Of a stretch of DNA of 9,422 bases, positions 1 through 6,730 are shown one piece after another (the stretch's first letter is position 1; every line of letters starts with the position of its first letter). The notes under the pieces were generated by a model. The model saw only the letters and a program-made list of their open reading frames with translations, searched no databases and had not been told where the DNA came from. Origin of the DNA: Candidatus Eiseniibacteriota bacterium (GTDB lineage: Bacteria; Eisenbacteria; RBG-16-71-46); the NCBI GenBank assembly GCA_021414165.1, contig JAIOPA010000041.1, forward strand, positions 1 to 9,422, in the 5' to 3' direction. Position numbers and translations under genes: made by a program.

Positions 1-372
1 TTCAACGTCGAGATCGACATCCCGGCGCTCGAGCGCATGTCGGTGAGCAAGAAGCAGGCTCGCCCGTACGTTGACGAGTACCGTCTCAAGGGTGGCAAGC
101 GCGTGTTCCTGCTGGGCGAGGGCCGTCTCATCAACCTGGCCGCCGCCGAGGGTCACCCGGCCATGGTCATGGACATGTCGTTCGCGAACCAGGCGCTGTC
201 GGTCGAGTACCTGGTCAAGAAGGCCAAGAAGCTCCAGAACACGGTCTACATCGTGCCGCAGGACATCGACAAGGAAGTCGCCCGCTTGAAGCTCAAGAGC
301 ATGGGCACGTCGATCGACACCCTCACGCCGGAGCAGGTGAAGTACATGGCGTCGTGGAGCGAGGGCACGTAG
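1..372 (+). CDS. ahcY: S-adenosylhomocysteinase (adenosylhomocysteine hydrolase), C-terminal part
   Basis: This is the last 123 codons of a gene that starts before the window; frame 1 is open from base 1 to a TAG stop. The enzyme splits S-adenosylhomocysteine into adenosine and homocysteine in the cytoplasm, using bound NAD, and so keeps the methyl cycle running. The segment shows the typical end of the family: an E-x-D-x-P-A-L-E strand, a RP-x-x-DEY stretch, GEGRLINLAAAEGHP, which contains the conserved NLA-x-x-x-GHP motif, and the MDMSFANQALS helix. The protein ends PEQVKYMASWSEGT and lacks the C-terminal Lys-x-x-x-Tyr-Arg-Tyr tail of the eukaryotic/proteobacterial type, whose Lys and Tyr reach into the NAD site of the neighbouring subunit. 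The short ending matches what I recall of the archaeal/Thermotoga-like branch. The catalytic and Rossmann parts lie outside the window, so the call rests on the C-terminus alone, but that is very characteristic. Confidence 0.96.
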   Translation, partial: FNVEIDIPALERMSVSKKQARPYVDEYRLKGGKRVFLLGEGRLINLAAAEGHPAMVMDMSFANQALSVEYLVKKAKKLQNTVYIVPQDIDKEVARLKLKSMGTSIDTLTPEQVKYMASWSEGT

Positions 373-398
373 TCAGCTGCCGTACCGCTACAACGAGT

Positions 399-428
399 CG
401 CCCCGGGTCGCGCGAGCGATCCGGGGCG
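399..428 (+). terminator. Hairpin terminator after ahcY, GNRA-capped
   Basis: Bases 399-411 pair with 416-428 in a 13-bp stem with a single G.U wobble (407/420), closed by the tetraloop GCGA, which fits the GNRA class. It starts 26 bases after the ahcY stop and is followed by a weak T-containing tail (TTCTCTT). The gene beyond it converges from the other strand, so it may stop both transcripts. On the minus strand the G.U pair becomes an A.C mismatch, which suggests the + direction is the main one. Its sequence closely matches the hairpin at 6731-6760. Confidence 0.85.
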
Positions 429-445
429 TTCTCTTGGGTACGCCG

Positions 446-470
446 TCGCCTGAGAATGTGCCTCAGGTGA
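446..470 (-). terminator. Possible weak terminator hairpin after the DinB gene pair
   Basis: An imperfect inverted repeat pairs 446-454 with 462-470. Six core base pairs (CCTGAG/CTCAGG) surround a 7-base loop, with an outer extension interrupted at 448/468. It lies about 45 bases beyond the last stop codon of the minus-strand operon. There is no T-tract, so it could equally be a chance hairpin. The ahcY hairpin further on (399-428) may do the work for both strands. Confidence 0.3.
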
Positions 471-513
471 TGCAGCTAATGCCTTGTGCCGCAGTGTTCT
501 GTGGGCGGTGGAC

Positions 514-1089
514 TCAGGATGGCCTGGCCGTGAGCGCCGAGGCCTTGAGCACCTGGATCTGTCCCAGATGCTGCGCCGCGTGCTCCACCAGGTGGTAGAG
601 CCCCCAGCGCCGGTCGAACACCCGCACCGAGCCATCCGGCCTGGGCGGTCGCTCGATGCTCACCGTGAGCGAGGCGTCGTCCAGCCCCCGCGCCACCAGC
701 CGGGTGTGCTCGAGTGCACGCTCGAGCAAGGCTGTGAAGAACGTCACCTCCCGGCCCTCGAGCGCCGCAGGGGGCAGGCCATCCGCCGGCAACGGCATGC
801 CGTCGTCGTCCATGGTGATCCCCAGCACGCCCGAGATGTCGCTGTCGCGTTCGCCCTTGAGCACCACGAAGCCCAGGTGCACCTGGGCCACCGCGATGTG
901 GGCGAGCAGCATTCCGATCGTGTTGCGCCCCGGCGCCGGCTGCCAGCCGAGCTGGGCCGCCGTGAGTCCGCTCGCCACACGCCCCAACTGCGCGTGCAGG
1001 TCGGCGATCTCGGCCAGCTTGAGCGCCACCTCGGCCGAACGACAGCCGGCCTCGGGCACGATCCGCGACTCGATGCGCGCGCCGCTCAT
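514..1089 (-). CDS. DinB-family putative metal-binding protein (second of a tandem pair)
   Basis: The 191-residue protein matches the DinB/YfiT-like four-helix-bundle fold (DUF664/DinB_2 type). Such proteins bind a divalent metal through three histidines, and several relatives are thiol-dependent transferases; most have no known reaction. The signature is visible: NTIGMLLAH gives His64 at the end of a helix, and YHLVEHAAQHLGQI near residues 165-178 gives the H-x-x-x-H pair His170/His174 (His166 nearby). There is no signal peptide or membrane segment, so it is probably cytoplasmic. The ATG lies 2 bp after the stop of the upstream DinB gene, so the two are almost certainly co-transcribed and perhaps translationally coupled; an AAGAAGG sequence about 10 bases before the ATG can act as ribosome site. 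It is clearly a paralogue of the upstream gene (shared WQP-x-x-G-x-NTIGMLLAH and YH-x-x-EH-x-x-x-H-x-GQI motifs). The substrate cannot be told from sequence. Confidence 0.85.
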   Translation of the reverse strand: MSGARIESRIVPEAGCRSAEVALKLAEIADLHAQLGRVASGLTAAQLGWQPAPGRNTIGMLLAHIAVAQVHLGFVVLKGERDSDISGVLGITMDDDGMPLPADGLPPAALEGREVTFFTALLERALEHTRLVARGLDDASLTVSIERPPRPDGSVRVFDRRWGLYHLVEHAAQHLGQIQVLKASALTARPS

Positions 1090-1091
1090 GG

Positions 1092-1727
1092 CTACCGCGC
1101 CTTCTTTCGGTCGCGGTACATGTGGCGGAGCATGAGGATCTGCCCGTAGTGCCCCGAGAAGTGCTCGAGCACGTGGTACAGGATCCAGCGCACGCTCTGC
1201 GTCATCTCCTCACCGTTCACACGGCGGCGCGCCACCTTGCGGGCGAGGTCCTTGTCGGACAGGTCCAGCAGGCGCGGCGCGATGTGCAGCCGGGCGTGGC
1301 CCAGCAGCTTGCGGTAGTCGTCGAACGTCCAGCCCTGCAGGTTGCGGGGCGGCAGTGCGTTCTTGCCCAGTGGCAGGCCCGCATCGCTGAAGCCCATGCC
1401 GAGCACCGGCCACAGGATCGCCTGCACGGCATCGCCGGCATCGCCACCGCCACGCTTGATCGCAGCGGGCGTGAAGCGGCCCGCCGCGACCTCGAGCCAG
1501 TACACCTCCACGATCGCCAGGTGGGCGAGCAGCATGCCGATGGTGTTCATGCCGCGCTTGGGCTGCCACTCCAACTCGGCCGGCTTGATGCCCTTGAGAT
1601 CCTGCAGCAGAAGGCGCGACTGGTCATCGAGCATGGCCAGCACCACGGCGGCCTCGTGCGAATGCCCGCGCGGTACGTCGAGGTCGTGCGACAGCAGCTT
1701 CTTCTTGCCCGTCTTGCGGCTCGCCAT
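1092..1727 (-). CDS. DinB-family putative metal-binding protein (first of a tandem pair)
   Basis: I start this gene at the ATG at 1727 (211 aa) because a GGAG lies 8 bases upstream. A longer reading to 1766 would add 13 residues (MGPPRPGHAGEPH) without such a site and would run into the GC-rich hairpin. The N-terminus is basic (MASRKTGKKK) and has no signal peptide. The body is a DinB-like helical bundle: NTIGMLLAH gives His69, and YHVLEHFSGHYGQI (184-197) gives His189 and His193, the expected three-His metal site. A further insert (about 91-130) rich in Gly/Pro lies between the second and third helices. The C-terminus is strongly basic (RDRKKAR). It is the third gene of the M16-M16-DinB-DinB block, 65 bp after the second M16 gene and 2 bp before its paralogue. 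The family assignment is firm; the function, and any link to the proteases, is unknown. Confidence 0.85.
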   Translation of the reverse strand: MASRKTGKKKLLSHDLDVPRGHSHEAAVVLAMLDDQSRLLLQDLKGIKPAELEWQPKRGMNTIGMLLAHLAIVEVYWLEVAAGRFTPAAIKRGGGDAGDAVQAILWPVLGMGFSDAGLPLGKNALPPRNLQGWTFDDYRKLLGHARLHIAPRLLDLSDKDLARKVARRRVNGEEMTQSVRWILYHVLEHFSGHYGQILMLRHMYRDRKKAR

Positions 1728-1744
1728 GTGCGGTTCTCCAGCGT

Positions 1745-1784
1745 GTCCCGGCCGCGGCGGCCCCAAGGGCCGCCGCAGCGGGAC
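1745..1784. other. Long GC-rich hairpin between the M16 and DinB genes
   Basis: Bases 1754-1763 pair perfectly with 1767-1776 (10 bp, 3-base loop CAA). After a small internal loop, 1745-1750 pair with 1779-1784 (6 bp). It sits in the 65-bp gap between the stop of the second M16 gene and the first DinB gene, just upstream of the DinB ribosome site. There is no T-tract on either strand, so I read it as a partial terminator, an mRNA stabiliser/processing element or an attenuating structure that could lower DinB expression relative to the proteases. Which of these applies cannot be seen from sequence. Confidence 0.55.
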
Positions 1785-1792
1785 GCACGTTC

Positions 1793-3343
1793 TCAGTTAG
1801 GGACGGCCTGCAGCTTCTTCATCGTGAGCGGGTCGCGAAGCGGCAGCCGCTTGGGCTCGCCGCCGGCCATCTTGACCAGGCTGGCGTCGTGCTTGTCGTC
1901 ACCCGCGAGCATGTCCTTCGTGTTGCCGACCATGAGGATGGTCATCTTGTCCGGGTCGAGCACGCGCCGCGCCACGCGCCGCACGTCCTCGGCCGTGACC
2001 GCACGCAATCGCGTGGCCAGCTCGGCGAAGTACGCCGGGTCGCGCTCATAGCGGCCGGTCAGTTCCTCCACGGCGAGCGTGCCGGCAATGGCGTTGGCGG
2101 TCTCGAACTGCACCGGCAGCGACTCGATGAACTTGTTGCGGCTCGCCTCCAGCTCGGAGGTGGTGACCAACGAGTCGCGCATCTTGCCGATCTCGGTCAT
2201 GGCGATCTGGGTGGCATACGCCACCGAGCGCACCTTGGACTGGAACACCAACCGCCAGGGCTCGGCGTAGTACGTGCCGCCCTCGATGCGCGAGTTGACC
2301 GAGTAGGCGAGGCCTTCATCGGAGCGGATGCGGTTCACGAGCCGCGCGGTGAAGCCGCCACCGCCCAGGATGTCGTTCATGACGCGCGCGGCCGCCCAGT
2401 CGGCGTCGTAGCGGTCCATGGCCGGCAGGCCAATGGACACACGGCCCTGGTTCACGTCCTTCTCGACCATGAACCAGCCCGCATCCGACGGCTTCACGGG
2501 AGCGGCCGGCGTGGCCGGCTTCTCGCCCGGCGTGGGCCAGGCCGCAAAGGCCTTCTCGAGCTTCTTGGTCATGGTGGCGCGATCGAAGTCGCCCGAGACC
2601 GCGAGCACGAAGTTGCGCGGGCCCACGTAGCGCTTCTGGAACGCCTTCAGATCCTCCACCGTGATGCCGTCGATCGAGGCCTGCGTGGTCCAGCGGTTCG
2701 ACCAGTGGTCCTCGCCACGCAGCAGCGCGCCCCACTCACGTTCCTCGATCTCGCCCGACTCGTCATTGCGGCGCTTCATGTTCTGGAGCGCCTGATCCTT
2801 GTAGAGCTTCATGCGGTCGGGCTGGAACTGCGCGGTCTTCAGGCAGTCGACCAGCAGCGCGAGGCCCTGATCGACGTCCTTGGCGAGCAGGTTCACCGTG
2901 GCACGGCCCTCGGTGGCGCCAATGGGCACACCGCCGAGTCCGAAGAAGCCACCACCGCCGCCGCCCGTGTTGGAGTCGAGCTGCGCGCCCAACCCCGCGA
3001 CCTTCTGCTCCACCTGATCGGCGGTCAGGGTCGCGGTGCCGCTGCGGGTGAGCAGGTTGCCGCACATGGCGGCCAGACCTTCTTTGCCCGCCGGGTCGAG
3101 CTGCGGCCCCATGCGCATGAGCACATGGACCGTGATGAGCGGCGTGGTCTTGTCGGGCACCAGGTACGCCACGGTGCCATTGGCCAGCTTGGTTCGGTAG
3201 GTGGCCGCCTTGGGCGGCACATAGGTGAACGGCGGGAACTTGAGCTGGTCCGGGTGCGCCGGAGCCTGGGCGAGCGCGGGGGCCGCGAGCGCCAACGAGA
3301 ACAACAGGACGCCCAGTGGCGCCCGGAATGCGTGCGGGGTCAT
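1793..3343 (-). CDS. M16 family peptidase-like protein, non-catalytic partner subunit, exported
   Basis: This 516-residue protein belongs to the insulinase/pitrilysin (M16B) family but lacks the zinc site. The position where HxxEH should lie reads A-M-C-G-N (about 92-96, within GLAAMCGNLLTRSGT). The C-terminal half keeps the substrate-binding Arg/Tyr pair seven residues apart (Arg340, Tyr347 in RIRSDEGLAYSV). A Gly-rich loop (GGGGGGFFGLGG, 127-138) resembles the flexible loop of partner subunits. Residues 1-25 are a signal peptide (hydrophobic LGVLLFSLALAAPALA, cleavage probably after ALA), so it acts outside the cytoplasm. Two M16 domains can be traced (about 50-255 and 285-480), joined by a Pro/Ala linker at 270-287. 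A GTG at 3361 that overlaps the previous stop (GTGA) would add six residues. I prefer the ATG at 3343 because GGAGG stands 6 bases before it and the signal peptide then starts properly. It is 14 bp downstream of the catalytic subunit gene, with which it should form a heterodimer. Confidence 0.92.
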   Translation of the reverse strand: MTPHAFRAPLGVLLFSLALAAPALAQAPAHPDQLKFPPFTYVPPKAATYRTKLANGTVAYLVPDKTTPLITVHVLMRMGPQLDPAGKEGLAAMCGNLLTRSGTATLTADQVEQKVAGLGAQLDSNTGGGGGGFFGLGGVPIGATEGRATVNLLAKDVDQGLALLVDCLKTAQFQPDRMKLYKDQALQNMKRRNDESGEIEEREWGALLRGEDHWSNRWTTQASIDGITVEDLKAFQKRYVGPRNFVLAVSGDFDRATMTKKLEKAFAAWPTPGEKPATPAAPVKPSDAGWFMVEKDVNQGRVSIGLPAMDRYDADWAAARVMNDILGGGGFTARLVNRIRSDEGLAYSVNSRIEGGTYYAEPWRLVFQSKVRSVAYATQIAMTEIGKMRDSLVTTSELEASRNKFIESLPVQFETANAIAGTLAVEELTGRYERDPAYFAELATRLRAVTAEDVRRVARRVLDPDKMTILMVGNTKDMLAGDDKHDASLVKMAGGEPKRLPLRDPLTMKKLQAVPN

Positions 3344-3349
3344 CGTGAG

Positions 3350-3354
3350 CCTCC
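3350..3354 (-). promoter_or_regulatory. Ribosome binding site that decides the start of the second M16 gene
   Basis: The minus strand reads GGAGG here, 6 bases before the ATG at 3343. It overlaps the short stretch that a GTG start at 3361 would translate. The perfect site favours the internal ATG, although coupling through the overlapping GTGA cannot be excluded. Confidence 0.7.
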
Positions 3355-3357
3355 GGT

Positions 3358-5169
3358 TCACTTCTTCGCGGCGTCCAGCTCGGCGAGCCGGGCCTGGATC
3401 TTCGCCTTCACGTAATCGAGTCCCGGCTTCATGTTCTCCGGGACCTGGGCACCCATGGCCTCCATGCGCTGTAGCATCTGCTGCAACTGCGCGGCGTCCT
3501 TGGCCTGCGCCACACGGCCCAGCGCCTGCTTCACCATGCCCTTGGCCTCGGGCGGCAACGCGGCGATCACCGGATCCTCGGGCTCGCTGCCGGCCTTGCG
3601 CGTGTAGGTGGCCACCGCGCGGTTCTCGCGCGTGAAGTACTTCTTGGTCACGCGCTGCAGATCGGCCGCGCTCACCTTCTGCACGTCGTCCGACAACCGG
3701 TCGGCCAGCTTCCAGTCACCGCGCGCATCCGCCACGCCGTAGCGCAGCATCAGGAAGAAGTTGCCATCGAGCTGGCGGTACGTGGTGGTGAGGAAGCGGT
3801 TCTTGGCCGCCTGCAGTTCATCCTCGGGCACCCCGTCCTTGGCGATGCGATCGAGCTGCGTGTACACCGCACGCTCCACCTCGTCGGGTGACTTGCCTTC
3901 CTTGCACTCGCCCTCGATCGCGAACAGGCCCTCGTACTTGCGGTCGTCCAACCGCGCGGACGCGCGCGTGGCCGGGCCATCGCCCAGCACGAGCTGCTTG
4001 CGCAACCGGCCCGTGTCGCCGTTCAGCACGGTCTGCAGCACGGTGAGCGCGGGGACGTCCTTGTGGACGCTCGGCACCGCATGCCAGCGGATCTCCACGC
4101 TCGGGTTGGTCTCGGCCTCGCCGTAGAAGCGCTTCTCGCCCAGCTGCTGCGGCTCGGTGGTGATCATCTCCGGGATCGCGTTCTGGCCGCGCGGGATGGA
4201 GCCCAGGTACTGCTCGGCCAGCGCCAGCGCCTGCTTGGTGTCGAAGTCACCCACGAGCACGGCGGTGAGGTTCTGCGGCGCGTAGAAGCGGTCGTAGAAC
4301 TCGTTGGCCTGCGCCAGCGTGATGTTGGCCACGTCGCTCGGCCAGCCGATCGTGTCCCACGAATACGGCGAGGCATCCCAGAACGTGCTGTTGAACGACT
4401 CGTCGAACTTGCCCGTGGGCGTGGACTCGACGCTCCGGCGGCGCTCCTCGTACACGACGTCGCGCTCGCTGTAGAACTCGCGGAACACGCGGTTCTTGAG
4501 GCGGTCGGCCTCCATCCAGAAGTACAGCTCCAGCTTGTTCGCCGGCAGCGTGTAGAAGTAGAACGTCATGTCCTCGTTCGTGAACGCATTGATGCGCGAG
4601 GCGCCGTTCTTCTGCAGCACCAGGTCGAACTCGTTCTTGATCATGTTCTTGCGCTGCGCCGCCACGAGCGAATCGAACTGCGCCTCGAGGGCCTTCATGC
4701 GCGGCGTCTTGGCCTCGGGCTTGGTGATGTCGTCCAGATCGCCGCGGCGGTACGCCTCGCGCAGCTTGCTGATCTCGGCGCGCATCTCGTCCATGACCGC
4801 TTCCTGCTCGGCGATGAGCTTGGCATCGAGCGCGTAGTCCCGCGTCCCGATGACGTGCGTGCCCTTGAACATCATGTGCTCGAACAGGTGCGCGATGCCG
4901 GTGATCCCGGGGCGCTCATTGGCGGAGCCCACGCGCGCGACCCAGCCGCACGACACGGTGGGCGACAGGCGGCGCGGCACCAGGAGCACGCGCATGCCGT
5001 TCGCGAGCATGTGCTCCTCGACCGCCGGGCCCTTGGGGGCGGCGGGAGCCTTGCCCGCCGGCGCGGCGGCGAACGCGCTGGAGCCGAACAGCAGCCCGAG
5101 CGCAAGGGAGAGGGCGGCTAGCGGCCGCAGGCCCCGCGCATCTCGTGGCGCGGGCAGGGGGCGCTTCAT
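3358..5169 (-). CDS. M16 family zinc metallopeptidase, catalytic subunit, exported
   Basis: This 603-residue protein carries the inverted zinc motif HLFEH (His94, Glu97 as base, His98) in GIAHLFEHMMFKGT. The third ligand is expected at Glu241/Glu242 (ERDVVYEERRR). A helical, charged insert of roughly 70 residues (about 113-185) stretches the usual spacing between motif and third ligand. NAFTNEDMTFYFYTLP (194-209) is the usual strand region of M16B. The C-terminal half lacks the R-x6-Y substrate pair (it reads GRLRKQLVLGDGPATRASA), so the active site needs the partner encoded next. Residues 540-603 form an extra Gln/Ala/Met-rich helical tail. Residues 1-35 are a signal peptide (LAALSLALGLLFGSSAFA), placing it in the periplasm or outside. 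The ATG at 5169 is chosen for its AAGGAG 6 bases upstream and the signal peptide; the open frame continues to 5709 only as antisense of the GH1 gene. Substrates are probably peptides or misfolded fragments, by family analogy. It is the first gene of the minus-strand block. Confidence 0.94.
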   Translation of the reverse strand: MKRPLPAPRDARGLRPLAALSLALGLLFGSSAFAAAPAGKAPAAPKGPAVEEHMLANGMRVLLVPRRLSPTVSCGWVARVGSANERPGITGIAHLFEHMMFKGTHVIGTRDYALDAKLIAEQEAVMDEMRAEISKLREAYRRGDLDDITKPEAKTPRMKALEAQFDSLVAAQRKNMIKNEFDLVLQKNGASRINAFTNEDMTFYFYTLPANKLELYFWMEADRLKNRVFREFYSERDVVYEERRRSVESTPTGKFDESFNSTFWDASPYSWDTIGWPSDVANITLAQANEFYDRFYAPQNLTAVLVGDFDTKQALALAEQYLGSIPRGQNAIPEMITTEPQQLGEKRFYGEAETNPSVEIRWHAVPSVHKDVPALTVLQTVLNGDTGRLRKQLVLGDGPATRASARLDDRKYEGLFAIEGECKEGKSPDEVERAVYTQLDRIAKDGVPEDELQAAKNRFLTTTYRQLDGNFFLMLRYGVADARGDWKLADRLSDDVQKVSAADLQRVTKKYFTRENRAVATYTRKAGSEPEDPVIAALPPEAKGMVKQALGRVAQAKDAAQLQQMLQRMEAMGAQVPENMKPGLDYVKAKIQARLAELDAAKK

Positions 5170-5228
5170 GGCGTACTCCTTGAGGGGGTGGAGGGACTGG
5201 CCGATACTCCGGATGACAGGACCCGGGC

Positions 5229-5256
5229 AGGTTACGCCTTCGCGCCTCCGGCGCAA
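5229..5256 (-). promoter_or_regulatory. Possible promoter of the M16-DinB operon
   Basis: On the minus strand, TTGCGC (5256-5251) and TAACCT (5234-5229) are separated by 16 bases, about 60 bases before the M16 start codon. Each box matches the sigma-70 consensus at only three of six positions, so this is a weak candidate. A short hairpin (GCGCC 5242-5246 with GGCGC 5250-5254) lies in the spacer. The 152-bp divergent gap (5170-5321) must also hold the GH1 promoter, which I could not identify; its 5260-5292 part is a run of GGCC-type inverted repeats. Confidence 0.25.
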
Positions 5257-5321
5257 GCCGTGGCCGCCCCGGCCGGCCGCATGGGCCGGCTGTTCGCACC
5301 GGTTCGCCGCACGGAGGTGGC

Positions 5322-6710
5322 GTGAGCATCCACGAGGACCATCGGGAGCCGGACTTCTCGGGCTCGCCGGACTTCGACTTCTCGGGCTCGCCGGACTTCG
5401 ATCCCACGGCGCAGGCGCCGGGTGGGCCCGATGCGGCGAGCGCGGCGAGCAACTTCCGGTTCCCCGACGGCTTCCTGTGGGGCGCGTCCACGTCGTCGCA
5501 CCAGGTCGAGGGCAACAACATCCACAACGACTGGTGGGCGTGGGAGCAGGCCGGCCGCACCGCGGAACCCAGCGGTGCCGCGTGCGACCACTACAACCGC
5601 TACCGCGAGGACTTCGATCTCGCCAAGGCACTCGGCCACAACTCGCACCGCTTCTCGATCGAGTGGAGCCGGATCGAGCCCGAGGAGGGCCGCTGGTCCG
5701 AGGAGGCACTCGATCACTACCGCGACGTGCTGGTGGCGTTGCACGAGCGCGGCATCGAGCCGGTGGTGACGCTGTTCCATTACACGTTGCCGCAGTGGAT
5801 GGCCGAGAAGGGCGGTTGGGAGAACCCCGAGATCGAGCGCGCGCTCGAGCGTTACACCACCAAGGTCATGGAGGTGCTGGGCCCGCACGCGCGCTGGTGG
5901 ATCACCCTGAACGAGCCGGTCGTGCAGATGTTCAAGGGCTGGCTTCTGGGGCAGTGGCCGCCCGGCCGCGTACGCGCCTGGGCCACCGGGCTCATGGTCA
6001 TGCGCCACATGCTGCGCGCGCACGTGCGCATGTACCACGCGATCCATTCGCGGCGCTCGGACGCCATGGTCAGCATCGCCAAGCACGCGCTGTCGCTGTC
6101 GCCCGATGATCCCACGCGCTGGCTCGACCGCCAGTCGGTCAAGGTACGCGGGCATCTGTTCAATCACTTGTTCATCGAGGCGCTTCACACCGGTGTGCTA
6201 CGGGTGCCCGGGCTGTTCTGGGAGAACCTGCCGATCAAGCGCACGCTCGACTTCATCGGGGTCAACTACTACACGCGCGACTTCGTGCGGAACTCGGGGC
6301 TGAACCTGCCCGGGCTCGTGGGCGACTTCGCGCATCGCGATCACCGCCAGCAGCGCGGCAAGCTCAACGACCTCGGCTGGGAGGTGTACCCCGAGGGCCT
6401 TGCGCAGTTCTTGAAGGAGTACTCGCGCTACGGTCTGCCGATCCTGATCACCGAGAACGGCATCCCCACGCGCAACGACGACGACCGGTGGATGTTCCTG
6501 TTCATGCACCTCTGGCAGGTCGCGCGCGCGGTCGCCGATGGGGTGGACTGCGTGGGCTACATGCACTGGTCGCTGCTCGACAACTTCGAGTGGGCCGACG
6601 GCTATGGCGCGCGCTTCGGGCTCATCGAGGTGGACTTCGCCACGCAGGAGCGCCGCATCCGGCCCAGCGCGTGGCGCTACGCGCAGATCATCCGGCGCAA
6701 CGAACTGTAG
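5322..6710 (+). CDS. Glycoside hydrolase family 1 beta-glycosidase (beta-glucosidase-like)
   Basis: This 462-residue protein is a GH1 (beta/alpha)8-barrel retaining beta-glycosidase. The acid/base is Glu198 in TLNEP and the nucleophile Glu378 in ITENG. Glycone-site residues are all present: Gln61 (SSHQVEG), His153 (LFHYTLP), Asn197, Tyr317 (GVNYY), Trp416 and Glu423-Trp424 (HWSLLDNFEW). The N-terminal barrel signature FRFPDGFLWGAST starts at about residue 45. Residues 1-43 are an acidic, Gly/Ser/Pro-rich extension containing DFSGSPDF twice. There is no signal peptide, so it is probably cytoplasmic and acts on imported di- or oligosaccharides. Glu423 is the residue that usually reads the O4/O6 of glucose or galactose and argues against a 6-phospho-glycosidase. 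The start is GTG, with GGAGG 4-5 bases upstream; no ATG is available before the domain. It is divergent from the M16 operon and convergent with the secreted hydrolase. The exact sugar cannot be told. Confidence 0.95.
   Translation: MSIHEDHREPDFSGSPDFDFSGSPDFDPTAQAPGGPDAASAASNFRFPDGFLWGASTSSHQVEGNNIHNDWWAWEQAGRTAEPSGAACDHYNRYREDFDLAKALGHNSHRFSIEWSRIEPEEGRWSEEALDHYRDVLVALHERGIEPVVTLFHYTLPQWMAEKGGWENPEIERALERYTTKVMEVLGPHARWWITLNEPVVQMFKGWLLGQWPPGRVRAWATGLMVMRHMLRAHVRMYHAIHSRRSDAMVSIAKHALSLSPDDPTRWLDRQSVKVRGHLFNHLFIEALHTGVLRVPGLFWENLPIKRTLDFIGVNYYTRDFVRNSGLNLPGLVGDFAHRDHRQQRGKLNDLGWEVYPEGLAQFLKEYSRYGLPILITENGIPTRNDDDRWMFLFMHLWQVARAVADGVDCVGYMHWSLLDNFEWADGYGARFGLIEVDFATQERRIRPSAWRYAQIIRRNEL
5352..5399 (+). 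repeat. Perfect 24-bp tandem repeat, two copies, inside the GH1 gene
   Basis: Bases 5352-5375 and 5376-5399 are identical. The unit encodes DFSGSPDF, so the duplication stays in frame and adds eight residues. A partial match (GCCGGACTTC-like) precedes and follows the two copies, suggesting slippage. It sits wholly in the N-terminal extension, ahead of the catalytic domain. Confidence 0.95.
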
Positions 6711-6730
6711 CGGCTCGGCAAGCAACACGA

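Noticed and set aside
1889..3415. A 508-codon open frame on the + strand opposite the second M16 gene
   Set aside because: It has the same antisense composition (rich in His, Arg, Gly, Leu), no family motif and no good ribosome site, while the minus frame is a clear M16 protein.
5352..5399. Tandem repeat as part of a CRISPR array or mobile element
   Set aside because: There are only two directly adjacent 24-bp copies without spacers, and they are in frame inside a gene, so simple slippage is the better reading.
5170..5709. A 180-codon N-terminal extension of the M16 catalytic subunit
   Set aside because: It would run antisense through the GH1 gene, is Arg/Pro/Ser low-complexity, and would bury the signal peptide. 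AAGGAG with the ATG at 5169 is the clear start.
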